DNA from: Chitinophaga barathri
GTDB lineage: Bacteria; Bacteroidota; Bacteroidia; Chitinophagales; Chitinophagaceae
Direction of reading: 5' to 3'
Length of the DNA stretch: 64,000 nucleotides
NCBI RefSeq assembly: GCF_003807585.1
Contig: NZ_RMBX01000012.1
Span: forward strand, 124,001-188,000
Under the pieces are notes generated by a model. It did no database searches. It had not been told where the DNA came from and was given only the letters and a program-made list of their open reading frames with translations. Below are positions 26,113 through 35,776 of this stretch, piece by piece. A program made the position numbers and the translations under genes. Numbering within the stretch: the first letter of the stretch is position 1; every line of letters starts with the position of its first letter.

Positions 26113-29100
26113 ATGAAAAAAATCGTTATGAAGAAAATCTATCACTTTTTGGTGCTGTGTTGCCTGCTCCCGCTATTGGCGGCAGCCCAGCAAAAAACCA
26201 TCACGGGAAAGGTTACCGATGAGCGGGACGGCGCAGTCCTCCCCGGGGTAACTGTCTTCACCGTAGACCCTGCCGGCAAAAGAACGGGGGCGACCACGAA
26301 TACCCAAGGCGAATATTCGCTGACCGTACCTGCGGGAGCCACAGAAATCACATTTACATATGTGGGCATGATAACCACCGTTGAACAGATCAACGGCAGA
26401 AGTACAATAAATGTACGATTGACACCTACAGACGAACAACTGTCCGGCGTGGTGGTGATAGGTTACGGCTCCAAGCGCAAAGAAACGCTGACCGGCGCCG
26501 TAAGTAATATTACCAACAAGGAGATCCAGACGGTGGCCAACATCAGCATCGCGCAGAAGCTGCAGGGCAAAGTAGCCGGTCTGCAAATCAGGCAGCTCGG
26601 CGGCGAGCCCGGCACATTCGACAACAGTATCAACATCAGGGGCTTTGGTACGCCGCTGTTCGTAATCGATGGGATCGTGCGCGACGGGTCCGGCGAATTC
26701 CAGCGCCTCAATGCGGATGACATCGAAAGCATCTCCTTCCTCAAAGATGCGACCGCCGCGATCTATGGTCTGCGTGCGGCCAACGGCGTAGTGATCGTGA
26801 CCACAAAAAAAGGCACCAAAGGAAAGGCTTCCTTTAACTACACCGGCATGGTAGGCTTCCAGAAACCGACGGACGTGCCGAGGATGGCATCCGCCAGCGA
26901 ATGGATGCAAATGAGGAACGACGCGGACGTACTTGGCGGCAAGGGCACACCCTTCCTCACCAAAGATGAGCTACAGAAATGGATCGACGGCGCGCCGGGA
27001 TATGAAAGCACCGACTGGTACAGCGAGACCATGAAAAAACAAGCCATGCAGCAGCAGCATAACCTGTCTGCCACCGGAGGCAACGACAAGACCCAATACT
27101 TCGTGAGCTTCGCCTATGCGAACGAAGAGGGTTTGCTCAAGACCAACGACATGGGTTACGACCGTTTCAACATCCGTACGAACCTCACCACCGAGCTGCA
27201 CAAGAACCTGAAGCTCGAGGTGCTGATCGGCGGGCGCTGGGACAAAAGGGAAACCCCGGGCGAGAACTTCTTCAATATCTTCAAGGGTACTCGCGTTACG
27301 CTGCCCACGGAGAAGCCTTATGCCAATAACAACCCGGACTATCCCTTTAATGTAAGCCCTTCCACGCAAAACCCGGTGGTGCTGTCCGACCGGGAGATCA
27401 CCGGCTACAACGAATCTGTTACGAAAAATATCCAGTCTACCGTCGCGCTGAACTACACCGTGCCTTTCGTGCAGGGCCTGAGCCTCCGCGGCGTGGCCGG
27501 CTACGATCTGAATGTGTATACGAACAAAGACGTGCAGAAACCTTACAAACTTTATAACTACGTGAACGGCGCCTATGTGGCTGCCCCGCAACGCGTGGGC
27601 GCGGCAACGATCTCCAACAACTACAGCAACGGCTCCCGCCTTACCATGCAGGGCCAGATCAATTACCAGCGCCAGTTTGCCAGCGTGCACAACGTATCGG
27701 CCACCCTGGTAATGGAAACGCAGCAGTGGTGGGGCCGCGATGCCTGGCTGAGAAGAACGTATGACTTCTATACCATGGACCAGATAGACCGGGCCAGCAA
27801 TGCCAAAATGGAAAATTCCGGTAACGAGAACCGCACAGCGAGTATCGGCTACCTGGGCCGTTTCAGCTACGATTACAAATCAAAATACCTGGTAGATTTC
27901 GCATTCAGGGAAGACGGTTCTTATGCCTATCATCCGTCTAACCGCTGGGACTTCTATCCTGTGATTTCCGCCGGCTGGAGGATATCTGAAGAACCGTTTA
28001 TGAAAGAGAAAGTACCGGTGATCTCGAACCTGAAGTTCGATGCATCCTATGGTATCCTCGGCCAGGACGCCGCTGCGCCCTTCCAGTATATCGTCGGTTA
28101 CAACCTCTCCGGCGGCGGTCAGTATGAGTTTACCAATGGCGCCCTCACCACCGGCGCGGCATCGCCCAGCATCGTGAACGAACAGCTCACCTGGACCCGC
28201 TCCAAGACGCTGAACATCGGTATGGACCTGGGATTGTGGCGCAATAAACTTACCCTCGAAGTGGACGTTTACCGTCGTGACATGGAGGGCATTCCCGCCT
28301 TCCGTAACCTGACGCTGCCCAATACCTTTGGCGCTTCCCTGCCGCAGGAAAACCTGAACTCCGCGAGGATCAAGGGTATTGAGTTCACCGTCGGCCATAC
28401 CAACGACATCGGCGATTTCCACTACGGCATTTCCGGCAACTTCAACTTCTTCCGCAGCATGAACCTGTACGTGGAAAGAGGGAAAGACCTGAACAGCTGG
28501 GAACGCTGGAGGAACGCGAACGATTACCGAAACAACGACTGGGTATGGTCCTTCATCGGCGACGGACAGTTCCAGAGCCTGGCGGAAGTGTATGCGCATG
28601 CGCTGCAAAACGGGGACCAGGGAAACAGGCGCGAGCTGCCCGGCGACTACCGCATTCTTGATGCGAACAACGACGGCGTGATCAATGATAATGATATGGT
28701 GGCGCAATACTTCGGCGCCAACGGCAACAACAACGACATCAACCCCGCGGGCAAGGCGCCCCGTATCAACTACGGCCTCAGCCTGAATGCCTCCTGGAAA
28801 GGGTTCGACCTGAACATGCTGTTCCAGGGCGCGGCCATGTACACCGTGAGGTTCCAGGAAGTATACGCGGAAATAATGGCCTTCAGGGGCAATACACCGG
28901 CTTACTTCTACGACCGCTGGCACAAGGCTGATCCTTACGATCCTAACAGCGAATGGATCGCCGGCAAATGGCCTGCTTCCCGTTTCAACTTCGACGTGGG
29001 CAGGATGTATACCGAAACAGATACCTGGAGGAAAGACGCTTCTTACCTCAGGCTGAAGAGTGCGGAACTGGGTTACACCATCGCACCGAGATTGTACAAC

Positions 29101-29271
29101 CGTTCCGGCATCAGCAAGATCCGCGTGTATGCGAACGGCTTCAATCTCTTTACCATCGCGGACAGCTTCGTGAAACCATTCGATCCTGAAAGGCTGGAAG
29201 GCCTGTTCAACGCAGGTTTCAACTATCCGCTGATGCGCGCTTTTAACTTTGGTGTTAACGTTAATTTCTAA
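26113..29271 (+). CDS. SusC-like TonB-dependent outer-membrane transporter
   Basis: The protein has 1052 residues from the ATG at 26113 (an ATG at 26128 is equally possible), with a signal peptide ending AAAQQ. A carboxypeptidase-like regulatory domain follows (TITGKVTDERDG to GEYSLTVPAG). A TonB-box-like VVVIGYGSKRKE precedes the plug, which carries the SusC signature GTPLFVIDGIVRDG and AAIYGLRAANGVVIVTTKKG. The 22-strand barrel ends in an aromatic strand FNFGVNVNF. It imports oligosaccharides together with the SusD lipoprotein whose gene starts 4 bases after its stop. It leads the five-gene PUL operon. Confidence 0.96.
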   Translation: MKKIVMKKIYHFLVLCCLLPLLAAAQQKTITGKVTDERDGAVLPGVTVFTVDPAGKRTGATTNTQGEYSLTVPAGATEITFTYVGMITTVEQINGRSTINVRLTPTDEQLSGVVVIGYGSKRKETLTGAVSNITNKEIQTVANISIAQKLQGKVAGLQIRQLGGEPGTFDNSINIRGFGTPLFVIDGIVRDGSGEFQRLNADDIESISFLKDATAAIYGLRAANGVVIVTTKKGTKGKASFNYTGMVGFQKPTDVPRMASASEWMQMRNDADVLGGKGTPFLTKDELQKWIDGAPGYESTDWYSETMKKQAMQQQHNLSATGGNDKTQYFVSFAYANEEGLLKTNDMGYDRFNIRTNLTTELHKNLKLEVLIGGRWDKRETPGENFFNIFKGTRVTLPTEKPYANNNPDYPFNVSPSTQNPVVLSDREITGYNESVTKNIQSTVALNYTVPFVQGLSLRGVAGYDLNVYTNKDVQKPYKLYNYVNGAYVAAPQRVGAATISNNYSNGSRLTMQGQINYQRQFASVHNVSATLVMETQQWWGRDAWLRRTYDFYTMDQIDRASNAKMENSGNENRTASIGYLGRFSYDYKSKYLVDFAFREDGSYAYHPSNRWDFYPVISAGWRISEEPFMKEKVPVISNLKFDASYGILGQDAAAPFQYIVGYNLSGGGQYEFTNGALTTGAASPSIVNEQLTWTRSKTLNIGMDLGLWRNKLTLEVDVYRRDMEGIPAFRNLTLPNTFGASLPQENLNSARIKGIEFTVGHTNDIGDFHYGISGNFNFFRSMNLYVERGKDLNSWERWRNANDYRNNDWVWSFIGDGQFQSLAEVYAHALQNGDQGNRRELPGDYRILDANNDGVINDNDMVAQYFGANGNNNDINPAGKAPRINYGLSLNASWKGFDLNMLFQGAAMYTVRFQEVYAEIMAFRGNTPAYFYDRWHKADPYDPNSEWIAGKWPASRFNFDVGRMYTETDTWRKDASYLRLKSAELGYTIAPRLYNRSGISKIRVYANGFNLFTIADSFVKPFDPERLEGLFNAGFNYPLMRAFNFGVNVNF

Positions 29272-29275
29272 GACA

Positions 29276-31153
29276 ATGAAAAAGTTATTCGTAATATTCT
29301 TAACGGGCATGATGTTCAGCTGCCAGGGCATCCTCGATATCGAGCCCACCAACAAGATCCCGGCGGAAGTATTGTTCGGCGATCCGGAAGGTGTGAAGAT
29401 CTACATGGCAAACCTGTATTACCAGCTGCCGATAGAAGACTTCGCCTATTTCAGGGCGGGTTTCAACCAGAACGGCGGTGACCCAAACAACGGTGGCTTC
29501 AGTGCGGCGATGATGACGGAAGAAGCGATGCACACCGAGTTCGGCGATTTCCTGGGTGATGGCGATTTCCATTGGTGGGACCAGGGTTATAAACTCATCA
29601 GGGACGTGAACCTGCTGATCGATGCGATTCCCACACTGGACATCCTGGAGGAGGAAAAGAACGCGCTGACCGGCGAGGGTAATTTCATCAAGGCGTTTGC
29701 TTATTTCGCGCTGGCCAAACGTTACGGCGGCGTACCGCTGATCAAGGCGACGCAGAAATATGAAGGCAATGCTGATGCGCTGAAAGTACCGCGCAGCACG
29801 GAAAAAGAAACCTGGGATTATGTACTGGAACTGTGTGACGTTGCGGCTTCGAACCTCGGTACCGTGAAGGGACGCAGGGCAAACAAATACACCGCGCTGG
29901 CGCTTAAATCACGCGCCGCGCTGCATGCGGCTTCTCTCGCGAAGTTCGGTTCCCGCGCCCCGATGAGCGGCGATGCGGTAACGCAGAAACTCGTAGGGAT
30001 GGAGCCGGCGGCGGCGGCAGCTTATTACGCTGCCTGCATCCAGGCCAGCCAGGCTATCATTACAGATGGCGCTTATTCCCTGTTCCGCCCTAATCCCGCG
30101 TCTCCGGCGGAAGCAGCGGAAAACTACCGCCTGCTGTTCCAGAACCCGAACGATGCGCCGGATGAAGTAATTCTCATCAAAGGGTATAATCTGCCCGGCG
30201 CCAACCTGGGCCACAACTACGATATCTGGTACCAGCCCGCGCAGGTGGCCAACGGATGGCCCCACCCCGGCAGGATGAATCCCACGCTGGAATTGGTGGA
30301 CCTGTACGAAAGCTATACCAATCCGGGCCAGAGCGCACCGGTTGTGACTACTACCGATGGCAACGTGAATGATTATGGCGGATACGATCCCGCGAAATCA
30401 TATATCCGGTTCAGCACGCCGAACGAGATCTTCCAGAATAAGGACGCCCGCCTGTGGGGCACCGCTGTACTGCCGGGCACCAGCTGGAAAGGCAACAACA
30501 TCGTGATCCAGGCCGGTTATGTGAAGCCTGATGGCCAGGCGGCGATCCGCATCAAGGACCAGATCACCGTTGGCACCAACACTTATTACACTTACGGCGC
30601 ACCCAGCACCACAATGTATTCCGGTTTTGACACCTACGGCGGCAACAATACCCGTACCGGTTTCTCTTTCAAAAAATTCATGAATCAGAATAGCCCGATC
30701 GTTCCCGGCTGGAATCAGAGCACAACGGACTGGGCTGAATTCAGGTACGCGGAAGTACTGCTGAACCTCGCGGAGGCTGTAGTAGAAAGCGGTACCGGCG
30801 ATGCTACGGCTGCCGCCAAAGCACTGAACGATATCCGCCGCCGCGCGGGCCATACAGTGGCTATTCCGCTCACCGTAGACAACGTGCAACGTGAAAGGAG
30901 AGTGGAGCTGGCGTTCGAAAACAAACGGTTCTGGGACCTGATCCGCAGAAGGGAATATCACACCCAGTTCAACAACCGGGTGATGCATACGCTGCTGCCG
31001 CTGCAGGACCTGCGCGCGCTGCCCGCCACCATGTACATTTTCGTAAGGGTACAGGTGCCGAATTCCAATCCGCGCACATTCGAACCCAAATCCTACTACC
31101 GTTACATACCCGGCATCGGTTCCAACGGCCTGGTACAGAACCCGCAGTATTAA
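29276..31153 (+). CDS. SusD/RagB-like surface glycan-binding lipoprotein
   Basis: The protein has 625 residues from the ATG at 29276. The lipobox FSCQG gives a lipidated Cys at the start of mature ILDIEPTNKIPAEVLFGD, the usual SusD opening. The helical core includes EGNFIKAFAYFALAKRYGGVPLI and the family closing region NDIRRRAGHTV, RRVELAFENKRFWDLIRR. It sits on the cell surface as a lid on the SusC channel and captures glycans. The 4-base gap to SusC shows tight coupling. Confidence 0.96.
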   Translation: MKKLFVIFLTGMMFSCQGILDIEPTNKIPAEVLFGDPEGVKIYMANLYYQLPIEDFAYFRAGFNQNGGDPNNGGFSAAMMTEEAMHTEFGDFLGDGDFHWWDQGYKLIRDVNLLIDAIPTLDILEEEKNALTGEGNFIKAFAYFALAKRYGGVPLIKATQKYEGNADALKVPRSTEKETWDYVLELCDVAASNLGTVKGRRANKYTALALKSRAALHAASLAKFGSRAPMSGDAVTQKLVGMEPAAAAAYYAACIQASQAIITDGAYSLFRPNPASPAEAAENYRLLFQNPNDAPDEVILIKGYNLPGANLGHNYDIWYQPAQVANGWPHPGRMNPTLELVDLYESYTNPGQSAPVVTTTDGNVNDYGGYDPAKSYIRFSTPNEIFQNKDARLWGTAVLPGTSWKGNNIVIQAGYVKPDGQAAIRIKDQITVGTNTYYTYGAPSTTMYSGFDTYGGNNTRTGFSFKKFMNQNSPIVPGWNQSTTDWAEFRYAEVLLNLAEAVVESGTGDATAAAKALNDIRRRAGHTVAIPLTVDNVQRERRVELAFENKRFWDLIRRREYHTQFNNRVMHTLLPLQDLRALPATMYIFVRVQVPNSNPRTFEPKSYYRYIPGIGSNGLVQNPQY

Positions 31154-31170
31154 TACAGAAAACTTCAATC

Positions 31171-31857
31171 ATGAAAACGTTACGATATATACTTCTGGCC
31201 GGTGTGATGACGCTTGCGGCGGCCTGTGAAAAAGACAACTTCGACGGCCCCACCGCCGGGCTTTCCGGCAGGATCATCGATGCGGATACCAAATTGCTCG
31301 TGGAGCAGGACATTATCCGTGGCACTACCATCGAGATCACCGAACATGGATACGATCCCGTAAAACCGCAGGTGCTGGTGGTGAAAACGGACGGTACGTA
31401 TGAAAACAGCCTGCTGTTTGAGAACACTTACTCCGTTAAGCCGATGCGCGGCAACTTCGTGGATGTGCCGTCGCAGGATATCCAGATCAAGGGTAAGACC
31501 GTGCTGGATTTCTCGGTAACGCCCTACCTGCGTGTGCAGGACCTGAGAGTGGAAAAGGTGGGCAACCTCGTGGTAGCCACCTTCAAGCTCCAGCAGAATG
31601 TAGCGGGCAATGTGGTGAAGATCGGCATCTATGCGGATAAGGACCAGCGCGTGGGCGAACCGATGCGCCTCGGGCAGAAGGAGCAGGACATCAATGCGCC
31701 GGCTGACCCGAACACAACTTACCGCCTCGAATACAACCCTGACGAGTTCAAGACGCAGATGCCGCTGGGCAAGGAATACTGGTTCCGCGTAGGTGCGCTG
31801 ATCTCGATTGGTGAAGCGAAATTTAATTACGCAGCTCCCATCAAACTGGCAATATAA
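31171..31857 (+). CDS. DUF3823 domain-containing lipoprotein
   Basis: This 228-residue protein has a signal peptide ending in AAACEKDNFDGP, a lipobox followed by the Asp-rich start typical of DUF3823. GLSGRIIDADTK forms an immunoglobulin-like strand pair, and the second half (YLRVQDLRVEKVGNLVVATFKL) is another beta-sandwich. In PULs these proteins are probably surface glycan-binding factors working beside SusD; direct binding is not shown. Its stop overlaps the start of the first GH99-like gene in TAATG. Confidence 0.88.
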   Translation: MKTLRYILLAGVMTLAAACEKDNFDGPTAGLSGRIIDADTKLLVEQDIIRGTTIEITEHGYDPVKPQVLVVKTDGTYENSLLFENTYSVKPMRGNFVDVPSQDIQIKGKTVLDFSVTPYLRVQDLRVEKVGNLVVATFKLQQNVAGNVVKIGIYADKDQRVGEPMRLGQKEQDINAPADPNTTYRLEYNPDEFKTQMPLGKEYWFRVGALISIGEAKFNYAAPIKLAI

Positions 31858-33194
31858 TGATGAAGAAATTTAAGATAATCTTACTCGCAGCATTACTGGG
31901 AGCGGGATACAGCTGCTCGAAAAGCTCGGGCAGCACCCCGCCCCCGGGGCCGCCCGGCCCGCCGCCACCGCCGCAGGACACCGTGTACGATGAAACGGGC
32001 TGCCTGTTTACATCCTACAATAACCTCGTAATGGCCGGTTACCAGGGCTGGTTCGCCGCCGAAGGAGACGCTTCCGAAAGAGGCTGGTACCATTACCGCA
32101 ACGGCAGCTGCGGTGGTTTTATGCCCGGCTGCGCGTCGGTAGACTTCTGGCCGGACATGACGGAGTACACGAAAAAATACCCTTCTCCCTTCACGCTGCC
32201 CAATGGCGCCAATGCGCCGCTGTACAGCCCTTATGATGAGGAATCCGTAGACCTGCATTTCAAATGGATGAAAGACTACGGCATCGACGGCGTATTCATG
32301 CAGCGGTTTGTGGTGGAGGTGAAAAATGAAAATGCGAAAGGCAAACGCCACTTCAACAAAGTGCTGGAGAACGCGCTGAAAGCGGCCAAAAAATATTCCC
32401 GTGCCATCTGCGTGATGTATGACCTCAGTGGTTGTACATCCGCTGACGTGGCATATGTGGAAAAGGACTGGGCCGAATTGCAGCAGCTGTTCAGCCTGTT
32501 CGATAACAAAACGCATCCCACCTATCTGCGGCATAAAAAAAAACCGCTGGTGGTGATCTGGGGCGTAGGTTTCAACGACAACCGCAAGTATACCATCGCC
32601 GATGCGGACGCACTGGTGGGTAAGCTGAAAGGCAGCAACAACAGGGTGTCCGTGATGCTGGGCGTGCCGTATTACTGGCGCTCTCTCCGCAACGATACCG
32701 AGAATTCGCAGGCCCTGCATACGCTGATCAAAAAGACCGACATCATTATGCCATGGGCCGTAGGCCGCTACAGCAGCGCCAACTACAATACTGTAGCGGG
32801 CGGCGAGCTGGCCGCGGACATTCAGTGGAGCAAGACGAACAAGGTGGATTATGTGCCGCTGGTGTTCCCCGGTTTCAGCTGGGGCAACCTGAAGAACAAT
32901 GCGGCGGATTATAATTCCATTCCGCGGCTGAAAGGGGAATTCCTCTGGAAGCAGGTAGCAGGGGCAAAGATGTCGGGTGCCACGTCGCTGTACGTCGCCA
33001 TGTTCGACGAGATAGACGAAGGCACTTCGATCTTTAAATGCGCGCGGCAGTCTGAAGTACCGCTAAACGGCGCGAAACAGTTCGTTGGTATCGAAGATGA
33101 CCTGCAAACGGATCATTATCTGTGGCTGACCGGCCAGGCGGGCAAATGGTTTCACGGGGAAGGAGGTTTCAGCGCGGCGCTCCCCGTACGCTAA
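31857..33194 (+). CDS. GH99-like (GH71/99 clan) endo-acting glycosidase, surface lipoprotein
   Basis: This 445-residue enzyme has a lipobox (GYSC) and a Pro-rich linker of about 15 residues that holds the catalytic domain off the membrane. Barrel motifs include LVMAGYQGWFAAEGD, YGIDGVFMQRF, ICVMYDLSG, PLVVIWGVGF and PGFSWGN. The pair Glu385/Glu388 in MFDEIDEG matches the ExxE pair used by GH99 endo-alpha-mannosidases/mannanases. The likely reaction is internal cleavage of alpha-mannan, probably outside the cell. It starts inside the stop of the DUF3823 gene (TAATG), so it is translationally coupled. The GH71/99 assignment is firmer than the exact substrate. Confidence 0.85.
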   Translation: MMKKFKIILLAALLGAGYSCSKSSGSTPPPGPPGPPPPPQDTVYDETGCLFTSYNNLVMAGYQGWFAAEGDASERGWYHYRNGSCGGFMPGCASVDFWPDMTEYTKKYPSPFTLPNGANAPLYSPYDEESVDLHFKWMKDYGIDGVFMQRFVVEVKNENAKGKRHFNKVLENALKAAKKYSRAICVMYDLSGCTSADVAYVEKDWAELQQLFSLFDNKTHPTYLRHKKKPLVVIWGVGFNDNRKYTIADADALVGKLKGSNNRVSVMLGVPYYWRSLRNDTENSQALHTLIKKTDIIMPWAVGRYSSANYNTVAGGELAADIQWSKTNKVDYVPLVFPGFSWGNLKNNAADYNSIPRLKGEFLWKQVAGAKMSGATSLYVAMFDEIDEGTSIFKCARQSEVPLNGAKQFVGIEDDLQTDHYLWLTGQAGKWFHGEGGFSAALPVR

Positions 33195-33211
33195 GTTTTA
33201 AAATCAACAGC

Positions 33212-34477
33212 ATGAAGAAAGGAATCATCGCATTATTGTTACTGATCAGCGTGCAGCTTTTTGCACAGCGCAAACACAGCAAACAAACCAGCTATCCTTC
33301 GTACAACGGCCTCATCATGGCCGGTTACCAGGGATGGTTCAGGGCGGAAGGAGACGGTACCAATGCCCGCCGCTTTTCCTACGGCAACGAGGAGCGCACA
33401 GGTATAGACATGTGGCCGGACGTATCGGAATATGCCAAAACCTACAATACGCCCTGGAAGCTGGCTAACGGGGAAACTGCAAAGTTTTTCAGTTCTTACG
33501 ACAAAAGCACGGCAGACCTGCATTTCTCCTGGATGGAACAGTACAACGTGGACGGTGTGTTCATGCAGCGTTTTTTCAGCAATGCGCGCGGAAGGGATTC
33601 GGTTTCTTCCGTGATCTTAAAAAATGCATTTGCCGCCGCATCCAAACATAACCGCGCCATTGCCGTAATGTACGATCTCTCCGGCCTGCGTGCGAACGGG
33701 GAAGACTGCTCCGCGCTGATCGAAGACTGGAAATACCTGGTAGACCAGCTGAAAGTGACGGACCAGCCCGGCAAAAAAACATACCTCCACCACGACGGCA
33801 AACCCGTAGTGGCCATCTGGGGCGTCGGTTTTCCGGACAGGCCGTATAACACCCGCAACATCGGGCTGGAAAGGCTGATCGATTTCCTGAAAAACGATCC
33901 CGTATACGGCGGCTGCGCCGTAATGCTGGGTGTGCCTACGGCATGGCGTACGCTGAATGCGGATTGCCTGAACGATCCGTACCTGCACACGCTCATCCGC
34001 CAGTCGGACATCGTGCTGCCATGGGCGGTACAACGTTATTCGCCTTTGCTGCACAATGACATGGACCGTTTCAGGGATAATACCGTGGACGATATCAACT
34101 GGTGCAGGGAAAACAAAGTGGCCTACGTGCCCTGCGTGTATCCCGGCTTCAGCTGGCACAACCTGAGCCGTTATGAATTTCCGGATGATGTGAAGCCGGT
34201 CGGCTCCATCCCGAGACAGGGCGGGCGGTTTTACTGGCAGATGATATCCACCGCGCTCAATTCAGGCGCCACCATGCTGTATGTGGCGATGTTTGACGAG
34301 GTGAACGAAGCCACGGCTATCTTCAAAGGCAGCGACAAACCGCCGGTGAGTAAGGTGACCTCGTTCATTGATATGGACGGCAAACCTTCCGATCATTATC
34401 TCTGGCTCACGGGCCAGGCGGCAAAGATGTTGCGCCATGAAATTCCGCTGACGTTCAAAATGCCCGAAAGAAAATAG
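33212..34477 (+). CDS. GH99-like glycosidase, second paralogue, non-lipidated
   Basis: The protein has 422 residues from the ATG at 33212 and a signal peptidase I signal (MKKGIIALLLLISVQLFAQ) without a lipobox Cys, so it is probably periplasmic. It is a diverged paralogue of the preceding enzyme: GLIMAGYQGWFRAEGD, NVDGVFMQRFF, AVMYDLSGL, PVVAIWGVGF, PGFSWHN and DHYLWLTGQA are shared. The catalytic pair Glu363/Glu366 in MFDEVNEA is kept. It lacks the Pro-rich linker and the Cys-containing loop (CGGFMPGC) of the first copy. Together they suggest surface and then periplasmic cutting of the same polymer. It ends the PUL operon. Confidence 0.85.
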   Translation: MKKGIIALLLLISVQLFAQRKHSKQTSYPSYNGLIMAGYQGWFRAEGDGTNARRFSYGNEERTGIDMWPDVSEYAKTYNTPWKLANGETAKFFSSYDKSTADLHFSWMEQYNVDGVFMQRFFSNARGRDSVSSVILKNAFAAASKHNRAIAVMYDLSGLRANGEDCSALIEDWKYLVDQLKVTDQPGKKTYLHHDGKPVVAIWGVGFPDRPYNTRNIGLERLIDFLKNDPVYGGCAVMLGVPTAWRTLNADCLNDPYLHTLIRQSDIVLPWAVQRYSPLLHNDMDRFRDNTVDDINWCRENKVAYVPCVYPGFSWHNLSRYEFPDDVKPVGSIPRQGGRFYWQMISTALNSGATMLYVAMFDEVNEATAIFKGSDKPPVSKVTSFIDMDGKPSDHYLWLTGQAAKMLRHEIPLTFKMPERK

Positions 34478-34523
34478 TTATCCAGCGCCGCTCCGGCAGG
34501 GGCGGCCTTGATTTTCATTACAC

Positions 34524-34559
34524 AAACAGGTCCAGCCGGAAGGTTCGGGCCTGTTTTGA
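34524..34559 (+). terminator. Rho-independent terminator of the SusC/D-GH99 operon
   Basis: A 10-bp stem AAACAGGTCC/GGGCCTGTTT with one G-T pair and a TTTT tail lies 46 bases after the last PUL gene. Confidence 0.75.
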
Positions 34560-34594
34560 TTTAACGTATCCTGATAGCATATTAACCGCATCAG

Positions 34595-34660
34595 CTGCGG
34601 ATCAGGTCCGCCTCATCTCCACCTCAACTCCGCCTTGCCTGTATCTCTCCTATACTTACC
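34595..34660 (-). repeat. Dispersed intergenic GA-rich repeat, copy B
   Basis: Read on the minus strand this aligns without gaps to 2941-3006 (51 of 66 identical by eye). It lies between the PUL terminator and the TfoX gene. Confidence 0.65.
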
Positions 34661-34767
34661 ATAGCGGTTTCCAGTTACTTCGCTGTAGTGACACGCCTGT
34701 TTTGGAGCAAAAGGCAAAATACTATCATATCAGGGCCGTCTATATTACCCTTTTGCGATGGATACTG

Positions 34768-34775
34768 TACATTTG
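34768..34775 (+). promoter_or_regulatory. -7 promoter element of the TfoX-like gene
   Basis: TACATTTG is an exact TAnnTTTG match ending 20 bases before the ATG at 34796. Confidence 0.5.
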
Positions 34776-34795
34776 TCCGTGTCAAAACTCCGCGT

Positions 34796-35134
34796 ATGCC
34801 TGTCAATGAAAACCTGCTTCTCCGTGTGAGAGAAATTTTAGCCGCCACACCCCATGAGATGGAAGAAAAGAAAATGTTCGGCGGCATCTGTTTTATGGTG
34901 AATGGTAAGATGTGCGTTGGCATAAGAGACGGACTGATGGTACGTTTCGATCCTGAAGAAAGGGAGGCGCTGGTGGAAATGGAAGGAACAAACATCATGG
35001 AAATGGGTGGCCGCGAGATGAAAGGATACATGTATGTGGCGGAAGAAGTGCTGCGTACGAAGAAGCAACTTGATTTCTGGCTGAACAAGGCGCTTGCTTT
35101 TAATAAATTTGCGAAATCATCGAAGAAGAAATAA
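34796..35134 (+). CDS. TfoX/Sxy N-terminal domain protein
   Basis: From the ATG at 34796 this is a 112-residue cytoplasmic protein consisting only of the TfoX N-terminal domain: KKMFGGICFMVNGKMCVGI is the hallmark, followed by MVRFDPEEREALV and GYMYVAEEVLRTKKQLDFWL. In gammaproteobacteria TfoX/Sxy governs competence, but stand-alone N-domain proteins are widespread and of unknown role. The C-terminus ends in a Lys-rich tail (KSSKKK). The next gene begins inside its stop codon (TAATG), so they are co-translated. Confidence 0.85.
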   Translation: MPVNENLLLRVREILAATPHEMEEKKMFGGICFMVNGKMCVGIRDGLMVRFDPEEREALVEMEGTNIMEMGGREMKGYMYVAEEVLRTKKQLDFWLNKALAFNKFAKSSKKK

Positions 35135-35745
35135 TGAAACATTTATTGATCCCTGTACTGATGTGTTTTGTGGCCTGTCAGCTCCAGCCCCGCCCCAACC
35201 AGGCCGTTGTAGAAGCTATGATTCGGTCGATGGATAGCACTGAAAAACATAATAAGAAGCTCCCACCCAACGGCATCTGGAAAAAAGATACTTTATACGT
35301 GACCGGTGATTTTAACGGCGATCGCCGGAAAGACACCGCATACTCTTTCATGTCTGATTCCGTAAATACCTTTTATGACCTGTGTTACGTACGTTTTACT
35401 TCCGGCTCTTTGCCTGACCTGGAACCTACGCAAGGCAGGAAGCGGCTCGTCAACGAAGGTGATCTTGACTACGACGGTGTAGATGAACTATCGGCATTCG
35501 GGGAAGTTTCGCCTGACTGTTCTGTATCTCACATTACCTTCTCTTTCAAGAAAGGAAAGTGGGAAGTGTTCACCGGTCCCCATTACCTTACCACTTCCTG
35601 CGCTCCCATGACAGACAAAGATCTGCAAAAGTGTATGGTATTGGAGAACGATACGCTGTTCCTCTGGATAGGGATGCGGACGAACAATAAATTCAGCCCC
35701 CACAAAATGACGCTGCGGACCGCCGAGTACTATACCATGGAATAA
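35134..35745 (+). CDS. Lipoprotein with FG-GAP-like calcium loops, unknown function
   Basis: This 203-residue protein starts at the ATG overlapping the TfoX stop. The signal peptide ends in a lipobox (FVACQ). Two Asp-rich loops, GDFNGDRRKD and GDLDYDGVDE, resemble calcium-binding repeats of FG-GAP/VCBS propeller proteins, but there are too few for a full propeller. The rest is not recognised. It probably sits in a membrane facing the periplasm or the surface. Coupling to a cytoplasmic TfoX protein is odd and may only reflect shared expression. Confidence 0.65.
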   Translation: MKHLLIPVLMCFVACQLQPRPNQAVVEAMIRSMDSTEKHNKKLPPNGIWKKDTLYVTGDFNGDRRKDTAYSFMSDSVNTFYDLCYVRFTSGSLPDLEPTQGRKRLVNEGDLDYDGVDELSAFGEVSPDCSVSHITFSFKKGKWEVFTGPHYLTTSCAPMTDKDLQKCMVLENDTLFLWIGMRTNNKFSPHKMTLRTAEYYTME

Positions 35746-35776
35746 GGTACAGTTTTTGTTCTTTCCGGCCAGCACT

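Larger units (their letters stand above)
34478..34795. other. Intergenic region downstream of the PUL
   Basis: It holds the PUL terminator, repeat copy B and the -7 element of the TfoX gene; the remaining sequence shows no gene. Confidence 0.6.
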
